Shown here: positions 48,894 through 59,001 of the stretch, in pieces
Numbering within the stretch: position 1 is the first letter of the stretch
Layout: every line of letters starts with the position of its first letter
Assembly (NCBI RefSeq): GCF_002101735.1
Contig: NZ_LQPE01000027.1
Span: 1-64,000 of the forward strand
Source: Mycobacterium kyorinense
GTDB lineage: Bacteria > Actinomycetota > Actinomycetes > Mycobacteriales > Mycobacteriaceae
Direction of reading: 5' to 3'
Length of the DNA: 64,000 nt
Notes under the pieces: model-generated
Database searches by the model: none
Seen by the model: the letters and a program-made list of their open reading frames with translations, nothing else
What the model was told of the DNA's origin: nothing
Translations under genes and position numbers: made by a program

Positions 48894-49748
48894 ATGATGA
48901 CATGCGATATCGACGGCCGACGGGTGCACTACGTCGACACCGGCAGCGGGGAGCCGGTGCTGCTGCTGCACGGCTACCCGCAAAGCTCATCATGCTGGCG
49001 GCATCAAATTCCCGCGCTGGCGGCGCGCCACCGGGTCATCGCGCCGGACTGGCCCGGCTTCGGCCGTTCGGAGCCACCCGCGACCTCGCCGAGCTACGAC
49101 GACGAAGTCGACCGCATCGAGCGGCTCGTGGCGCGACTGGGCTTGGAGCGCTTCAACCTCATCGCACACGACTACGGCGGATTTCTCGGCCTGGGCTACA
49201 CCCTGCGCCACCCCGAGCGCGTGTAGCGGTTGGCGCTGCTGAACAGCCGGGCGCACGGTGTTTTTCGGCCATGGTTCTACAACTTCTCGCTCGGGCAGCG
49301 GTGGCTGGCCACGCATCGCATCGGCACACGCGTGGTGCGCCGCCTACCCGTGCGAACGCTGCATCATGTTGCGTTCCGCCGTTATCGCGACCTTGGATGC
49401 TTCGACACCGATCTCGAGACCGAGTACCTCGGTTGGATGGACCAGCCAGGCGGCAAGCGAACGTTCACCGAGTTCTTCGCGCACTACCATCTGCCCCTGG
49501 TGCCGTGGCTGGCCCCGCGACTTGCTGAAATCGACTGCCCGACCGCGATTATCTGGGGCGACCGTGACGCGTACATCCCGTTTCGGACCGCCGAGGAACT
49601 CGCCGAGCGGATCCCGGGCGCAACGTTGACGCGTCTGCGCGGCGCCGACCACTACGTCATGGAAGAGCGGCCCGACCAAGTGACCTCTGCGCTGCTGGAC
49701 CTGCTGGCCCGTCACCCCGCCAGAAACGATTCCACCGCCTCGCGGTAG
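48894..49748 (+). pseudogene. Alpha/beta hydrolase (dehalogenase/epoxide hydrolase type) with in-frame TAG
   Basis: Two consecutive pieces in the same frame make one protein of about 284 residues. Piece one (48894-49226) has LLLHGYPQSSSCWRHQIPAL and the nucleophile Asp in IAHDYGGFLGLGY, ending HPERV. A TAG at 49224-49226 follows, then RLALLNSRAHG continues to the acid and base residues (IIWGDRDAYIPF, GADHYVMEERP). The HDxGG nucleophile suggests haloalkane dehalogenase or epoxide hydrolase. A single nonsense codon is the only lesion seen. It converges with the next hydrolase (overlap of 37 bases). Confidence 0.8.
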
Positions 49749-50467
49749 ACCTCCGGGGCGTCGTCGTGCACCAGATGGCCGGCTTCGGGAACACGTATAT
49801 AGCTTGTCCGACAGCCTGTTTCGCTCATCGCACGCATCTGCCCGGGCGGCGTGACCGAGTTGCCGGCTTCGATCAGCAGCGCCGGCGCGCGCACCGCCTT
49901 CCATTGCGCCCAGTAGTCGCGGGTGCCCCACTCGGCGGCGATCTCGATCCATCGTTCGACGTGGCCGTGCAGCCGCCAGCCAGTCGCGGTGCGATCGAAG
50001 GATTCCAGAAAGTAGCGCCCGGCGATATCGCCGAATTCGGCGAATACCTGCTCGGCAGTACCGAATTCGACTGGCAGGGCGTGCAGCCACGGCTCCCAGG
50101 GTCCCGTGGTGCGGCCGCGGAAATCCGGCGCCATGTCCTCGACCACCAGCGCCGCCACCAGGTCAGGACGCTCGGCCGCCAGGCACCAGGAGTGCAGCGC
50201 GCCCATCGAATGGCCGACCAGCCGCGCCGGTACGCCCAGCGCGGCCACCGCGTCGCCGAGATCCGCCACGAAGCGTTCGGTGCTGATCGGGTGCGGGTCG
50301 GCGACGTCGCGGCCGCGGTGCCACGGCGCGTCATAGGTGTACACGGCGCCCAACCGGGTCAGCCAGGGCAGCTGACGCGACCACGTGGTCCCGCGCCCCA
50401 TCAGACCGTGCACCAGCACCACCGGCCGGCCGCGCCCGCCGCGATGGGTCAACAGGTCGGCGGTCAT
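49712..50467 (-). CDS. Alpha/beta hydrolase (Rv3591c type)
   Basis: A 251-residue hydrolase (Rv3591c, 257). LVHGLMGRGTTW oxyanion loop, nucleophile Ser in LVGHSMGALHSW, acid in LLIEAGNSVTP region and His in PEAGHLVHDDAP. Substrate unknown. ATG at 50467 (TADLLTHRGG) preferred; a GTG three codons upstream is also open. Divergent from mhuD with a 23-base gap. Confidence 0.83.
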   Translation of the reverse strand: MTADLLTHRGGRGRPVVLVHGLMGRGTTWSRQLPWLTRLGAVYTYDAPWHRGRDVADPHPISTERFVADLGDAVAALGVPARLVGHSMGALHSWCLAAERPDLVAALVVEDMAPDFRGRTTGPWEPWLHALPVEFGTAEQVFAEFGDIAGRYFLESFDRTATGWRLHGHVERWIEIAAEWGTRDYWAQWKAVRAPALLIEAGNSVTPPGQMRAMSETGCRTSYIRVPEAGHLVHDDAPEVYREAVESFLAG

Positions 50468-50490
50468 GTCCGGCACGGTAGCCTGGCGGC

Positions 50491-50808
50491 ATGCCAGTGG
50501 TGAAGATCAACGCAATCGAGGTGCCTGCCGACGCCGGCCCCGAGCTGGAGAAGCGGTTCGCACACCGCGCGCACGCCGTCGAGAACTCGCCCGGATTCCT
50601 CGGTTTCCAGCTGCTTCGCCCGGTCAAGGGCGAAGACCGCTACTTCGTGGTGACCCAGTGGGAATCCGAGGAAGCCTTCCAGGCCTGGGCCACCGGGCCC
50701 GCCATCGAGGCCCACGCCGGCCACCGGGCCAACCCGGTGGCGACCGGGGCGTCGCTGCTGGAATTCGAGGTTGTGCTGGACGTTGCCGGCTCTGGCTCGA
50801 AGGCATAG
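50491..50808 (+). CDS. mhuD: Heme-degrading monooxygenase MhuD
   Basis: A 105-residue ABM/IsdG-like protein, the exact length of Rv3592. It shows the catalytic residues N7 (VVKINAIEV), W66 (FQAWATG) and H75 (EAHAGHR). MhuD converts heme to mycobilin without CO release and frees iron. Its 3' end overlaps the lpqF start region. Confidence 0.95.
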   Translation: MPVVKINAIEVPADAGPELEKRFAHRAHAVENSPGFLGFQLLRPVKGEDRYFVVTQWESEEAFQAWATGPAIEAHAGHRANPVATGASLLEFEVVLDVAGSGSKA

Positions 50809-52150
50809 CCCGCGCCGGGGACGGCATCGCGCGGCGGCGCTGGGCGCCGTCGCCACGCTGGTCACCGCCCTGGCCCCGGGTTGCAGCCCACCACCCGCGC
50901 CGTCCGCGAACGCCGCCGATGCCGGTGTGCGGATCGACACCAGGACGCCGCCCGGCATGCGGGCCAAGCAGACCGTCGACATGCTCAACTCGGACTGGCC
51001 GATCGGCCCGGTCGGAGTGCGTACGCTGGCCGCACCCGACATGGTGGAGTCGGTCGAGCGCTCGATGGAAGAGCTCTGGTGGGACCGCCCCTTCACCGTG
51101 GGCGACGTCGCGATCAGCGCCGGCGCGGCCACCTTGCAGCTCATCACGTCCTACGGCGCGCGCCAGAACGTCCGGATCCACACCGACGACGCCACTTTGG
51201 TCGACGGGTTCGACGTCACCACGCAGGCTCCTGTCATCTCCTCCTGGCGTGACGTCGACGCCACGTTGACACGGACCGGTGCCCGCTACTCGTGGCAAGT
51301 CACCAAGGTCGACGACGGCCACTGCGATCGAGTGGCGGGCACCAATACCGCCGAATCCCTGCCGTTGGCTTCGATTTTCAAGTTGTACGTGCTCTACGCC
51401 GTCGCCCAGGCGGTCAACGACGGAACGGTTTCCTGGGACGACCAGCTGACCGTCACCGACAAGGGCAAGGCGGTCGGTTCCGGATTGGAATTGCCGGTGG
51501 GAGCGCATATTTCGGTCCGTACCGCGGCCGAGAAGATGATCGCCACCAGCGACAACATGGCCACCGACCTGCTGATCGGAAAGGTGGGACCACACGCCGT
51601 CGAGAACGCGCTGGTCGCGGCCGGCCATCACGACCCGGCCAGCATGACGCCATTCCCGACGATGTACGAGTTGTTCTCGGTCGCCTGGGGAAAACCCGAT
51701 GTGCGCGAGCAGTGGAAGCAGGCGGTCAACCCGCAAGCCCGCGCCCAGTTGCTGCAGCAGGCCAATTCCCGTGTATACCAACCGGATCCGACGCGCGCGC
51801 ACACGCCGGCGTCGGGCTTCGGCGCGGAGTGGTATGGCAGCGCCGAGGACATCTGCCGTGTCCATGCGGCGCTGCAGGCCGCCGCGGTCGGCAAGGCCGC
51901 GCCTGTCAAGCAGATCATGTCCGCGGTGCCCGGCGTGGACTTGGACCGGCGGGTGTGGCCGTACATCGGCGCCAAAGCCGGTGGCCTGCCAGGTGACTTG
52001 ACGTTCAGCTGGTACGCGGTGGACCACACCGGTCAGCCGTGGGTGGTCAGTTTCCAGCTGAACTGGGGCCGCGACCACGGGCCGAGGGTGACCGGCTGGA
52101 TGCTGCAGATCGCCAGGCAGGTCTTCGCGCTGCTGCCGATGCCGCGCTAG
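50771..52150 (+). CDS. lpqF: Lipoprotein LpqF, serine beta-lactamase-like
   Basis: A protein of about 459 residues (Rv3593, 452). Signal with basic start (RRGRHRAAALGAVATLVTAL) and lipobox APGC. The C-terminal two thirds is a class A beta-lactamase fold: LPLASIFKLYVL supplies the SxxK motif, TSDNMATDLLIGK the SDN-like motif, and KAGGLPGDL the KxG motif. Substrate unknown. The start is uncertain: TTG at 50771 or 50783 both overlap mhuD. Confidence 0.87.
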   Translation: MCWTLPALARRHSPRRGRHRAAALGAVATLVTALAPGCSPPPAPSANAADAGVRIDTRTPPGMRAKQTVDMLNSDWPIGPVGVRTLAAPDMVESVERSMEELWWDRPFTVGDVAISAGAATLQLITSYGARQNVRIHTDDATLVDGFDVTTQAPVISSWRDVDATLTRTGARYSWQVTKVDDGHCDRVAGTNTAESLPLASIFKLYVLYAVAQAVNDGTVSWDDQLTVTDKGKAVGSGLELPVGAHISVRTAAEKMIATSDNMATDLLIGKVGPHAVENALVAAGHHDPASMTPFPTMYELFSVAWGKPDVREQWKQAVNPQARAQLLQQANSRVYQPDPTRAHTPASGFGAEWYGSAEDICRVHAALQAAAVGKAAPVKQIMSAVPGVDLDRRVWPYIGAKAGGLPGDLTFSWYAVDHTGQPWVVSFQLNWGRDHGPRVTGWMLQIARQVFALLPMPR

Positions 52151-52165
52151 TCTTTCGCGGTAGTC

Positions 52166-52256
52166 ATGTGACGGCGAGGAAACCGGTGCGTATTCCGGTG
52201 CGGTCGCGCCACTGTGACCAGCGTTGCACGCTGGAAGCCAGACCTTCCCGTCACAT
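52166..52256 (+). ncRNA. Cobalamin riboswitch upstream of the cobalt/nickel transporter
   Basis: The P1 stem pairs ATGTGACGG (52166-52174) with CCGTCACAT (52248-52256). Inside are the B12-box elements GCGCCACTGTGACC (52206 onward) and CTGGAAGCCAGACC (52231 onward), plus a GGTGCG/ATTCCGGTGCG region. CCTTCC (52243-52248) is complementary to the nicT ribosome site GGAAGG (52281-52286), suggesting translational control. Confidence 0.9.
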
Positions 52257-52293
52257 CGCGGATGAGGACGCGTAATCCTCGGAAGGCGGTCTG

Positions 52294-53370
52294 ATGTTTC
52301 GGTTGGCTTCAACGGGCTGGACTCGTCGCGACCGAATCGAGATCAGTGTGCTGCTCGGCGCGATCGCGCTGATGCATCTCGTCGGCTTCGTGACGCTGTT
52401 CATGATCATCGCGCCGCGCCACTATCACGCCGGAAGCCAGATCTTCGGTGCCGGTTTGGGGCTTACCGCATACTTGTTCGGGCTGCGGCACGCATTCGAC
52501 GCCGACCATATCGCCGCGATCGACAACACCACGCGCAAGCTGATGACCGACGGCCACAAACCGAAATCTGTCGGGTTCTGGTTCGCCATGGGCCATTCCA
52601 CGATCGTGCTGGTGATGGCGGTGCTGGTCATCGTCGGCGCCCACGCGGTCGGCGTCTTGGTCGACGACGACTCGCCCACGCGACGCGCGCTCGGTTTCGC
52701 CGGCACCTTGGCCTCCGGCCTGTTCCTCTACCTGATCGCGGCCATGAACATCATTGCGTTGATCGGGATATCGCGCGCTTTCACCAAACTGCGCCGCGGC
52801 GACTATTCCGACGAAGAGCTCGAAGCCGCGTTGAACGACCGCGGCTTTTTGGCCCGGCTGCTGCGCCCGATCATGAACCGCATCAAACGGCCGGTGCAGA
52901 TCTACCCCGTCGGCGTGTTGTTCGGTCTCGGCTTCGACACCGCCACCGAGGTCGCGCTGCTGGCGCTGGCCGGCACCGGCGCCGCCGCCGGGCTGCCCTG
53001 GTACGCCGTGCTGGTGCTGCCGCTGCTGTTCGCGGCAGGCATGAGCCTGATGGACACCTTCGACGGCTTACTGATGACCGCCGCTTACGACTGGGCGTTC
53101 CTGCAGCCGGTCCGCAAGATCTACTACAACCTCACCGTCACCGGGTTGTCGATTGCGGTGGCGCTGCTGATCGGGTCGATCGAGCTGGTGTCGATATTGC
53201 ACGACGACCTCAATTGGGTTGACCCCGTTACCAGTTGGATCAGCAACATCGACCTTAACAACGCCGGCGTCGCGATCGTCGGGTTGTTCGCGGTCACCTG
53301 GGCCGGCGCGATCGCCTACTGGAAGCTGGCAGGAGTCGAGGCACGCTGGCAGCCGGCCCGGCCGGAGTAA
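52294..53370 (+). CDS. nicT: NiCoT-family cobalt/nickel permease
   Basis: A 358-residue polytopic transporter of the HoxN/NixA family. Signatures: LRHAFDADHIAAIDN (TM2), MGHSTIVL, LGFDTATEVALLAL and GMSLMDTFDGLLM. About eight helices are evident. The B12 riboswitch in its leader argues for cobalt uptake for cobalamin. RBS GGAAGG at 52281-52286. It lies 12 bases from the end of convergent clpC1. The specificity, Co versus Ni, is inferred. Confidence 0.88.
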   Translation: MFRLASTGWTRRDRIEISVLLGAIALMHLVGFVTLFMIIAPRHYHAGSQIFGAGLGLTAYLFGLRHAFDADHIAAIDNTTRKLMTDGHKPKSVGFWFAMGHSTIVLVMAVLVIVGAHAVGVLVDDDSPTRRALGFAGTLASGLFLYLIAAMNIIALIGISRAFTKLRRGDYSDEELEAALNDRGFLARLLRPIMNRIKRPVQIYPVGVLFGLGFDTATEVALLALAGTGAAAGLPWYAVLVLPLLFAAGMSLMDTFDGLLMTAAYDWAFLQPVRKIYYNLTVTGLSIAVALLIGSIELVSILHDDLNWVDPVTSWISNIDLNNAGVAIVGLFAVTWAGAIAYWKLAGVEARWQPARPE

Positions 53371-53382
53371 ACCGCCAGCGGT

Positions 53383-55938
53383 TTACTCGGTGGCGGCGCT
53401 GTGCGCCCCGCCCGCGCTGTGCGCACCGGCCTTGGCCAGATCCGGCCCGACCGGCTCCACGGGCTTGGGGCTCCCGGTGAACGTGAACTTGGCGTCCTCG
53501 CCGGAGCCTTCGCCGTCCCAGTCGTCCACGTCGACGGTGACGACCTGGCCCGGGCCGACCTCCTCGAACAGGATCTTCTCGGACAGCGCGTCCTCGATCT
53601 CGCGCTGAATGGTGCGTCGCAGCGGACGAGCACCCAGCACCGGGTCGAAGCCCCGCTTGGCCAAAAGCGCCTTGGCCTTGTCGGTCAGCACCAGCGCCAT
53701 GTCCTTGCTCTTGAGCTGCTTTTCCACCCGGCCGATCATCAGCTCGACCATCCGGATGATCTCGTCGCGAGTCAGCTGGTGGAAGACGATGATGTCGTCG
53801 ATCCGGTTGAGGAACTCCGGGCGGAAGTGCTTCTTGAGCTCGTCGTTGACCTTCTGCTTCATCCGCTCGTAGTTGTTCTCACCGCCACCCTGCGAGAAGC
53901 CCAGGCCCACCGCTTTGGAGATGTCGGCGGTACCGAGGTTGGACGTGAAGATCAGCACGGTGTTCTTGAAGTCGACCGTGCGGCCCTGCCCGTCGGTGAG
54001 CCGGCCGTCCTCGAGCACCTGCAACAGGCTGTTGTAGATCTCCTGGTGCGCCTTTTCGATCTCGTCGAACAGCACCACCGAGAACGGCTTACGCCGCACC
54101 TTCTCGGTGAGCTGGCCACCCTCCTCGTAGCCGACGTATCCCGGCGGGGCGCCGAACAACCGCGACGCGGTGAACCGGTCGTGGAACTCACCCATGTCGA
54201 TCTGGATGAGCGCGTCGTCGTCGCCGAACAGGAACTCCGCCAGCGCCTTGGACAGCTCGGTCTTACCCACACCGGACGGGCCGGCGAAGATGAACGAACC
54301 CGACGGCCGCTTGGGGTCCTTCAACCCTGCGCGGGTGCGACGGATCGCCTTGGAGACCGCCTTGACGGCGTCCTCCTGGCCGATGATCCGCTTGTGCAGT
54401 TCCTCCTCCATGCGCAGCAGCCGGGTGGTCTCGGCCTCGGTGAGCTTGAACACCGGGATTCCGGTCCAGTTGCCCAGCACCTCGGCGATCTGCTCGTCGT
54501 CGACCTCGGCGACGACGTCGAGATCGCCTGAGCGCCACTGCTTTTCGCGCTCAGCGCGCTGGGCCACGAGTTGCTTTTCGCGGTCGCGGAGGCTGGCGGC
54601 CTTCTCGAAGTCCTGCGCGTCGATCGCGGACTCCTTCTCGCGGCGGGCTTCGGCGATCTTCTCGTCGAACTCGCGCAGGTCGGGCGGCGCGGTCATCCGG
54701 CGGATCCGCATCCGGGCACCGGCCTCGTCGATCAGGTCGATGGCCTTGTCCGGCAGGAACCGGTCGTTGATGTAGCGGTCGGCCAGGGTTGCCGCGGCCA
54801 CCATCGCACTGTCGGTGATGGACACCCGGTGGTGCGCCTCGTAGCGGTCGCGCAGACCTTTGAGGATCTCGATCGTGTGCTCGACCGTCGGCTCGCCCAC
54901 CTGCACCGGCTGGAAGCGGCGCTCCAGCGCGGCGTCCTTCTCGATGTACTTGCGGTACTCGTCGAGGGTGGTGGCGCCGATGGTCTGCAGCTCACCGCGG
55001 GCCAGCTTGGGCTTGAGGATGCTCGCGGCGTCGATGGCGCCCTCGGCGGCACCGGCACCGACCAGCGTGTGCAGCTCGTCGATGAACAGGATGATGTCGC
55101 CGCGGGTGTTGATCTCCTTGAGCACCTTCTTCAGCCGCTCTTCGAAGTCACCGCGGTAGCGCGAGCCGGCCACCAGCGAACCCAGGTCCAGCGTGTAGAG
55201 CTGCTTGTCCTTCAACGTCTCGGGGACCTCGCCGTGCACGATGGCCTGCGCCAGGCCCTCGACGACGGCGGTCTTGCCGACACCCGGCTCGCCGATCAGC
55301 ACCGGGTTGTTCTTGGTGCGACGGGAGAGCACCTGCATGACCCGCTCGATTTCCTTCTCGCGGCCGATGACCGGGTCGAGCTTGCCCTCCATCGCGGCGG
55401 CGGTCAGGTTGCGGCCGAACTGGTCGAGCACCAACGACGTCGACGGCGAGCCGGACTCGCCGCCACGGCCTCCGGTGCCGGCCTCGGCGGTCTCCTTGCC
55501 CTGGTAGCCACTCAGCAGTTGGATCACCTGCTGGCGCACCCGGGTCAGCTCGGCGCCGAGCTTGACCAGCACCTGGGCCGCGACGCCCTCGCCCTCCCGG
55601 ATCAGCCCGAGCAGAATGTGCTCGGTGCCGATGTAGTTGTGGCCAAGCTGCAGCGCTTCCCGCAGGGAGAGCTCCAGCACCTTCTTGGCGCGCGGCGTGA
55701 ACGGGATGTGGCCCGACGGCGCCTGCTGGCCCTGGCCGATGATTTCCTCGACCTGGCTGCGCACGCCCTCGAGCGAAATGCCCAGCGATTCCAGCGACTT
55801 CGCGGCGACGCCTTCGCCCTCGTGGATCAGGCCCAACAGGATGTGCTCAGTGCCGATGTAGTTGTGGTTGAGCATCCGGGCCTCTTCCTGCGCCAGGACG
55901 ACGACCCTGCGGGCACGGTCGGTAAATCTCTCGAACAT
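53383..55938 (-). CDS. clpC1: ATP-dependent Clp protease ATPase subunit ClpC1
   Basis: An 851-residue AAA+ unfoldase (Rv3596c, 848). Two N-terminal Clp_N repeats ([34 protein letters not shown] occurs twice), D1 with [15 protein letters not shown], a UVR/middle domain ([11 protein letters not shown] region), D2 with [17 protein letters not shown] and a C-terminal ClpB_D2-small domain. It feeds proteins to ClpP1P2 and is essential in mycobacteria. A ClgR-like box lies upstream at 56123. Confidence 0.96.
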   Translation of the reverse strand: MFERFTDRARRVVVLAQEEARMLNHNYIGTEHILLGLIHEGEGVAAKSLESLGISLEGVRSQVEEIIGQGQQAPSGHIPFTPRAKKVLELSLREALQLGHNYIGTEHILLGLIREGEGVAAQVLVKLGAELTRVRQQVIQLLSGYQGKETAEAGTGGRGGESGSPSTSLVLDQFGRNLTAAAMEGKLDPVIGREKEIERVMQVLSRRTKNNPVLIGEPGVGKTAVVEGLAQAIVHGEVPETLKDKQLYTLDLGSLVAGSRYRGDFEERLKKVLKEINTRGDIILFIDELHTLVGAGAAEGAIDAASILKPKLARGELQTIGATTLDEYRKYIEKDAALERRFQPVQVGEPTVEHTIEILKGLRDRYEAHHRVSITDSAMVAAATLADRYINDRFLPDKAIDLIDEAGARMRIRRMTAPPDLREFDEKIAEARREKESAIDAQDFEKAASLRDREKQLVAQRAEREKQWRSGDLDVVAEVDDEQIAEVLGNWTGIPVFKLTEAETTRLLRMEEELHKRIIGQEDAVKAVSKAIRRTRAGLKDPKRPSGSFIFAGPSGVGKTELSKALAEFLFGDDDALIQIDMGEFHDRFTASRLFGAPPGYVGYEEGGQLTEKVRRKPFSVVLFDEIEKAHQEIYNSLLQVLEDGRLTDGQGRTVDFKNTVLIFTSNLGTADISKAVGLGFSQGGGENNYERMKQKVNDELKKHFRPEFLNRIDDIIVFHQLTRDEIIRMVELMIGRVEKQLKSKDMALVLTDKAKALLAKRGFDPVLGARPLRRTIQREIEDALSEKILFEEVGPGQVVTVDVDDWDGEGSGEDAKFTFTGSPKPVEPVGPDLAKAGAHSAGGAHSAATE

Positions 55939-56206
55939 TGGCGGTTACCTGCTCTCCCTCACCATCGGTACTGCGGCGGGCTTTGGGTTGGTCCCTGCGT
56001 ACCTGCCATCCACTGTAATGGGCGGCCGGCCGGGCTTCCTACCTCACGGTCGGCCGCACCAAAGCGATACCAATGGAACGCCGTAATCGCCGAAACGTTT
56101 CCCGGCGCTATCGGGTGATCAGTTCGCCACCAGCGAAAGAATTCCTAGGTCAGATCGCGCGGCTTCTCCTCATCGCGCTTCGCGCTCTGCATCGTCGCCA
56201 CGCGGG
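55939..56206. promoter_or_regulatory. clpC1 upstream region
   Basis: This 268-base stretch separates the end of lsr2 from the clpC1 ATG. It holds the ClgR-like box at 56123-56137; no other gene is supported. The 5' leader of clpC1 could be up to about 150 bases. Confidence 0.5.
56123..56137 (-). promoter_or_regulatory. ClgR-like operator upstream of clpC1
   Basis: On the minus strand it reads TTCGCTGGTGGCGAA, which fits the ClgR consensus as I recall it (TnCGCTnnnGGCGnAA). It is a 5-5-5 palindrome about 185 bases upstream of clpC1, a known member of the ClgR regulon in mycobacteria. Confidence 0.7.
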
Positions 56207-56542
56207 TCAGGTGGCCGCGTGGAATGCGTCGATGACGTCGGCCGGGATGCGGCCGCGGGTCGAGACGTTGTGCCCGTTGCGGCGGGCCCATTCCCGGATT
56301 GCAGCGCTCTGTTCGCGGTCGATGGCCCCACGGCCGCGACCGGAGGAACGTCCGCGCCGGCGACCGCCCACCCGACGGCCGGCGTCGACCCATTTCTTCA
56401 GGTCGCTACGCAGTTTGTTGGCATTCTTGCTTGAAAGATCAATCTCATAGGTCACTCCGTCGAGCCCGAATTCGACGGTTTCGTCGGCGGCGCCCTCACC
56501 GTCGAAATCATCGACCAAGGTGACGGTCACTTTCTTCGCCAT
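56207..56542 (-). CDS. lsr2: Nucleoid-associated protein Lsr2
   Basis: A 111-residue H-NS-like xenogeneic silencer (112 in M. tuberculosis). The N-terminal dimerisation domain begins [20 protein letters not shown]. The C-terminal AT-hook-like DNA domain has [20 protein letters not shown] and the RGRIPADV minor-groove loop. It binds AT-rich DNA, so the low-GC immunity cluster at 27.5-30 kb is a plausible target. ATG at 56542 follows GAGGGAGCT; the longer frame is rejected. Confidence 0.95.
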   Translation of the reverse strand: MAKKVTVTLVDDFDGEGAADETVEFGLDGVTYEIDLSSKNANKLRSDLKKWVDAGRRVGGRRRGRSSGRGRGAIDREQSAAIREWARRNGHNVSTRGRIPADVIDAFHAAT

Positions 56543-56624
56543 TAGCTCCCTCAACTTCTTCCTGTGCACTTACTGTGCACGTCACATTGTCCGCCCCGTG
56601 GCACTAATCTGCCATAGCCGTGCA

Positions 56625-56639
56625 TGGTATTCAATACCA
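56625..56639. promoter_or_regulatory. Perfect 15-base palindrome between lysS and lsr2
   Basis: TGGTATTCAATACCA has 7-base arms about one base, upstream of lsr2. Two GTGCAC copies (56564, 56575) lie closer to the lsr2 start. It could be an operator or a hairpin at the 3' end of lysS. Confidence 0.5.
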
Positions 56640-56659
56640 CGATCACGGTCGCTGAGTAG

Positions 56660-58159
56660 TTAGTTGGTGTGCGGACGAACAATCGGGAACAAAACTGTCT
56701 CTCTAATTGACAGGCCAGTCAAAGCCATCAACAACCGATCGATACCCATTCCGGTTCCGGTACACGGCGGCATGGCGTACTCGAGGGCGGCCAAAAAATC
56801 CTCGTCGAGTGCCATCGCCTCGTCGTCGCCGGCCGCGGCCGCCCGCGCCTGTGCCGCGAATCGCTCGCGCTGCACCACCGGGTCGATCAATTCGGAGTAT
56901 CCGGTGGCCAGTTCGACACCGCGCAGGTATAAATCCCATTTCTCGGTGACACCGGGGATGCTGCGGTGCTGCCGGGTCAAAGGCGTTGTCTCCACAGGGA
57001 AATCCCGCACGAAGGTGGGGGCGGTGAGCCGGGCGCCGACGGTGTGCTCCCAGAGTTCCTCGACCAGCTTGCCGTGCCCATATCCGCGGTCGGCGGGTAT
57101 CTCGATACCGAGCCGATCGGCAATGCTGAGCAAGTGCTCGACAGCGGTCTGCGGTGTGATCTCTTCACCGATCGCTTCGGATAGGGACGGATACATTTGT
57201 ATCGAGGCCCATTCTCCGTCGATGTCGTAGATAGTGCCGTCCGGCAACGGAAGTTGTCGGGTGCCGATCGCCTCGTCAGCCACCTGTTGAATAAGCTCGC
57301 GGGTCACAACTGCCGAATCGTCATACGTTCCATACGCCTGGTACGTCTCCAGCATGGAAAATTCCGGCGAATGTGTGGAATCGGCCCCTTCGTTTCGGAA
57401 CACGCGATTAAGTTCGAACACCTTGTCAAACCCACCGACCACACAGCGCTTGAGGAAGAGTTCCGGCGCGATCCGCAGGTAGAGATCGATGTCGAGCGCA
57501 TTGGAGTGCGTGACGAACGGCCGCGCCGCCGCGCCCCCTGCCAATGTCTGCAACATCGGTGTCTCGACCTCAAGAAACCCGCGTTGTTCGAGCGCGTTGC
57601 GTATTGCACGGACGACGACAATTCGCTGACGGGCGACGCTGCGGGCCTGCGGGCGGATGATCAGGTCGACGTAGCGTTGCCGCACCCGCGACTCTTCGTT
57701 CATTTCTTTGTGCGCGACCGGCAGCGGCCGCAGCGCCTTGGACGCCATGTGCCAGGAATCCCCCAGGACGGACAACTCGCCGCGCCGCGAGCTGATGACC
57801 TCGCCGTGCACGAACACGATGTCGCCGATGTCGACGTCGGCCTTCCATGCGTCCAGCGCCTCGGCGCCGACGCCCGCGAGACTGATCATCACCTGCAATT
57901 GGGTGCCGTCACCCTCCTGCAGCGTCGCAAAGCACAATTTGCCCGAATTGCGGATGAAAATCACCCGGCCGGCCACGCCGACGCGCTCACCGGTGGTGGC
58001 GTCGGCCGGCAGGTCGGGGTAGGCGGCCCGAATCTGGGCCAGCGTGTGGGTGCGCTCCACGACCACCGGGTAGGGGTCGTGGCCCTCCGCCAGCAGCCGA
58101 GCACGCTTGTCGCGGCGGATTCGATACTGCTCGGGAATATCCGGGTCGGCGGAGTTCAC
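56660..58159 (-). CDS. lysS: Lysyl-tRNA synthetase
   Basis: A 499-residue class II synthetase (Rv3598c, 505). N-terminal OB-fold ([20 protein letters not shown]), motif 2 ([20 protein letters not shown]) and motif 3 ([15 protein letters not shown]). It charges tRNA-Lys. It lies 24 bases after coaX and 117 bases before the lsr2 start. Confidence 0.96.
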   Translation of the reverse strand: MNSADPDIPEQYRIRRDKRARLLAEGHDPYPVVVERTHTLAQIRAAYPDLPADATTGERVGVAGRVIFIRNSGKLCFATLQEGDGTQLQVMISLAGVGAEALDAWKADVDIGDIVFVHGEVISSRRGELSVLGDSWHMASKALRPLPVAHKEMNEESRVRQRYVDLIIRPQARSVARQRIVVVRAIRNALEQRGFLEVETPMLQTLAGGAAARPFVTHSNALDIDLYLRIAPELFLKRCVVGGFDKVFELNRVFRNEGADSTHSPEFSMLETYQAYGTYDDSAVVTRELIQQVADEAIGTRQLPLPDGTIYDIDGEWASIQMYPSLSEAIGEEITPQTAVEHLLSIADRLGIEIPADRGYGHGKLVEELWEHTVGARLTAPTFVRDFPVETTPLTRQHRSIPGVTEKWDLYLRGVELATGYSELIDPVVQRERFAAQARAAAAGDDEAMALDEDFLAALEYAMPPCTGTGMGIDRLLMALTGLSIRETVLFPIVRPHTN

Positions 58160-58183
58160 GACGTGCCAGCTTAAAACAGCCCG

Positions 58184-58999
58184 TCAGCGGGCTGTCTTGA
58201 GCCGTCCGCGCTGGCTGTCGCGGTTGCGTTCGAATACCAGCCGCAGGCCGTGCAGGGTCAGGTGCTGGTCGTAATGGTCGACACAGTGCAGTTCGGGCAA
58301 CAGCAGCGGCGCGGTGTGCCCGGTGGCCACCACCGCGACGTCGTCGCCGGCGAAGCCGTCCACGTCGTCGCGCACACGGCTTACCAACCCGTCGACCAGC
58401 CCGGCGAAGCCGAACACCGCCCCGGCCTGCATGCACTCGACCGTGTTCTTGCCGACCACCGAGCGCGGGCGAGACAGCTCGACGCGCCGCAGCGCCGCCG
58501 ACCGCGCCGCAGCGGCATCGGACGACACCTGCACACCGGGCGCGATGGCGCCGCCCAGGAATTCGCCTTTGGCGGAGACCACGTCCACACAGATCGACGA
58601 ACCGAAGTCGATCACGATTGCCGCCGACCCGTATTTCTGAAAAGCCGCCAGGCAATTGACGATCCGGTCGGCGCCGACCTCCTTCGGGTTGTCGACCAGC
58701 AACGGGATACCGGTGCGAACGCCGGGTTCGATCAGCACGTGCGGCACCGACGGCCAGTACTGGTCGAGCATGACCCGCACCTCGTGCAGCACCGACGGAA
58801 CGGTGGACAGCGCGGCGGCGCCGGTGAGCCGTTCGGAATCGTCACCGATCAGGCCGTCGATGGTCAGCGCCAGTTCGTCGGCCGTCACTTCGGCTTCGGT
58901 GCGGATGCGCCACTGCTGCACCACCTTCGCGTGCTCTTTGGATCCCGAGAGCAGGCCGACGACGGTGTGCGTGTTGCGGACGTCGATCGCGAGGAGCAC
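58184..58999 (-). CDS. coaX: Type III pantothenate kinase-like protein CoaX
   Basis: A 271-residue acetate/sugar-kinase-fold protein (Rv3600c, 272). [16 protein letters not shown] phosphate motif, [33 protein letters not shown] and [15 protein letters not shown]. Type III PanK phosphorylates pantothenate. The residue after LAIDV is Arg, where active enzymes have Gly (DxGNT), so activity may be low or absent, as reported for M. tuberculosis CoaX. Downstream of panC-panD. Confidence 0.9.
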   Translation of the reverse strand: MLLAIDVRNTHTVVGLLSGSKEHAKVVQQWRIRTEAEVTADELALTIDGLIGDDSERLTGAAALSTVPSVLHEVRVMLDQYWPSVPHVLIEPGVRTGIPLLVDNPKEVGADRIVNCLAAFQKYGSAAIVIDFGSSICVDVVSAKGEFLGGAIAPGVQVSSDAAAARSAALRRVELSRPRSVVGKNTVECMQAGAVFGFAGLVDGLVSRVRDDVDGFAGDDVAVVATGHTAPLLLPELHCVDHYDQHLTLHGLRLVFERNRDSQRGRLKTAR

Positions 59000-59001
59000 G
59001 A

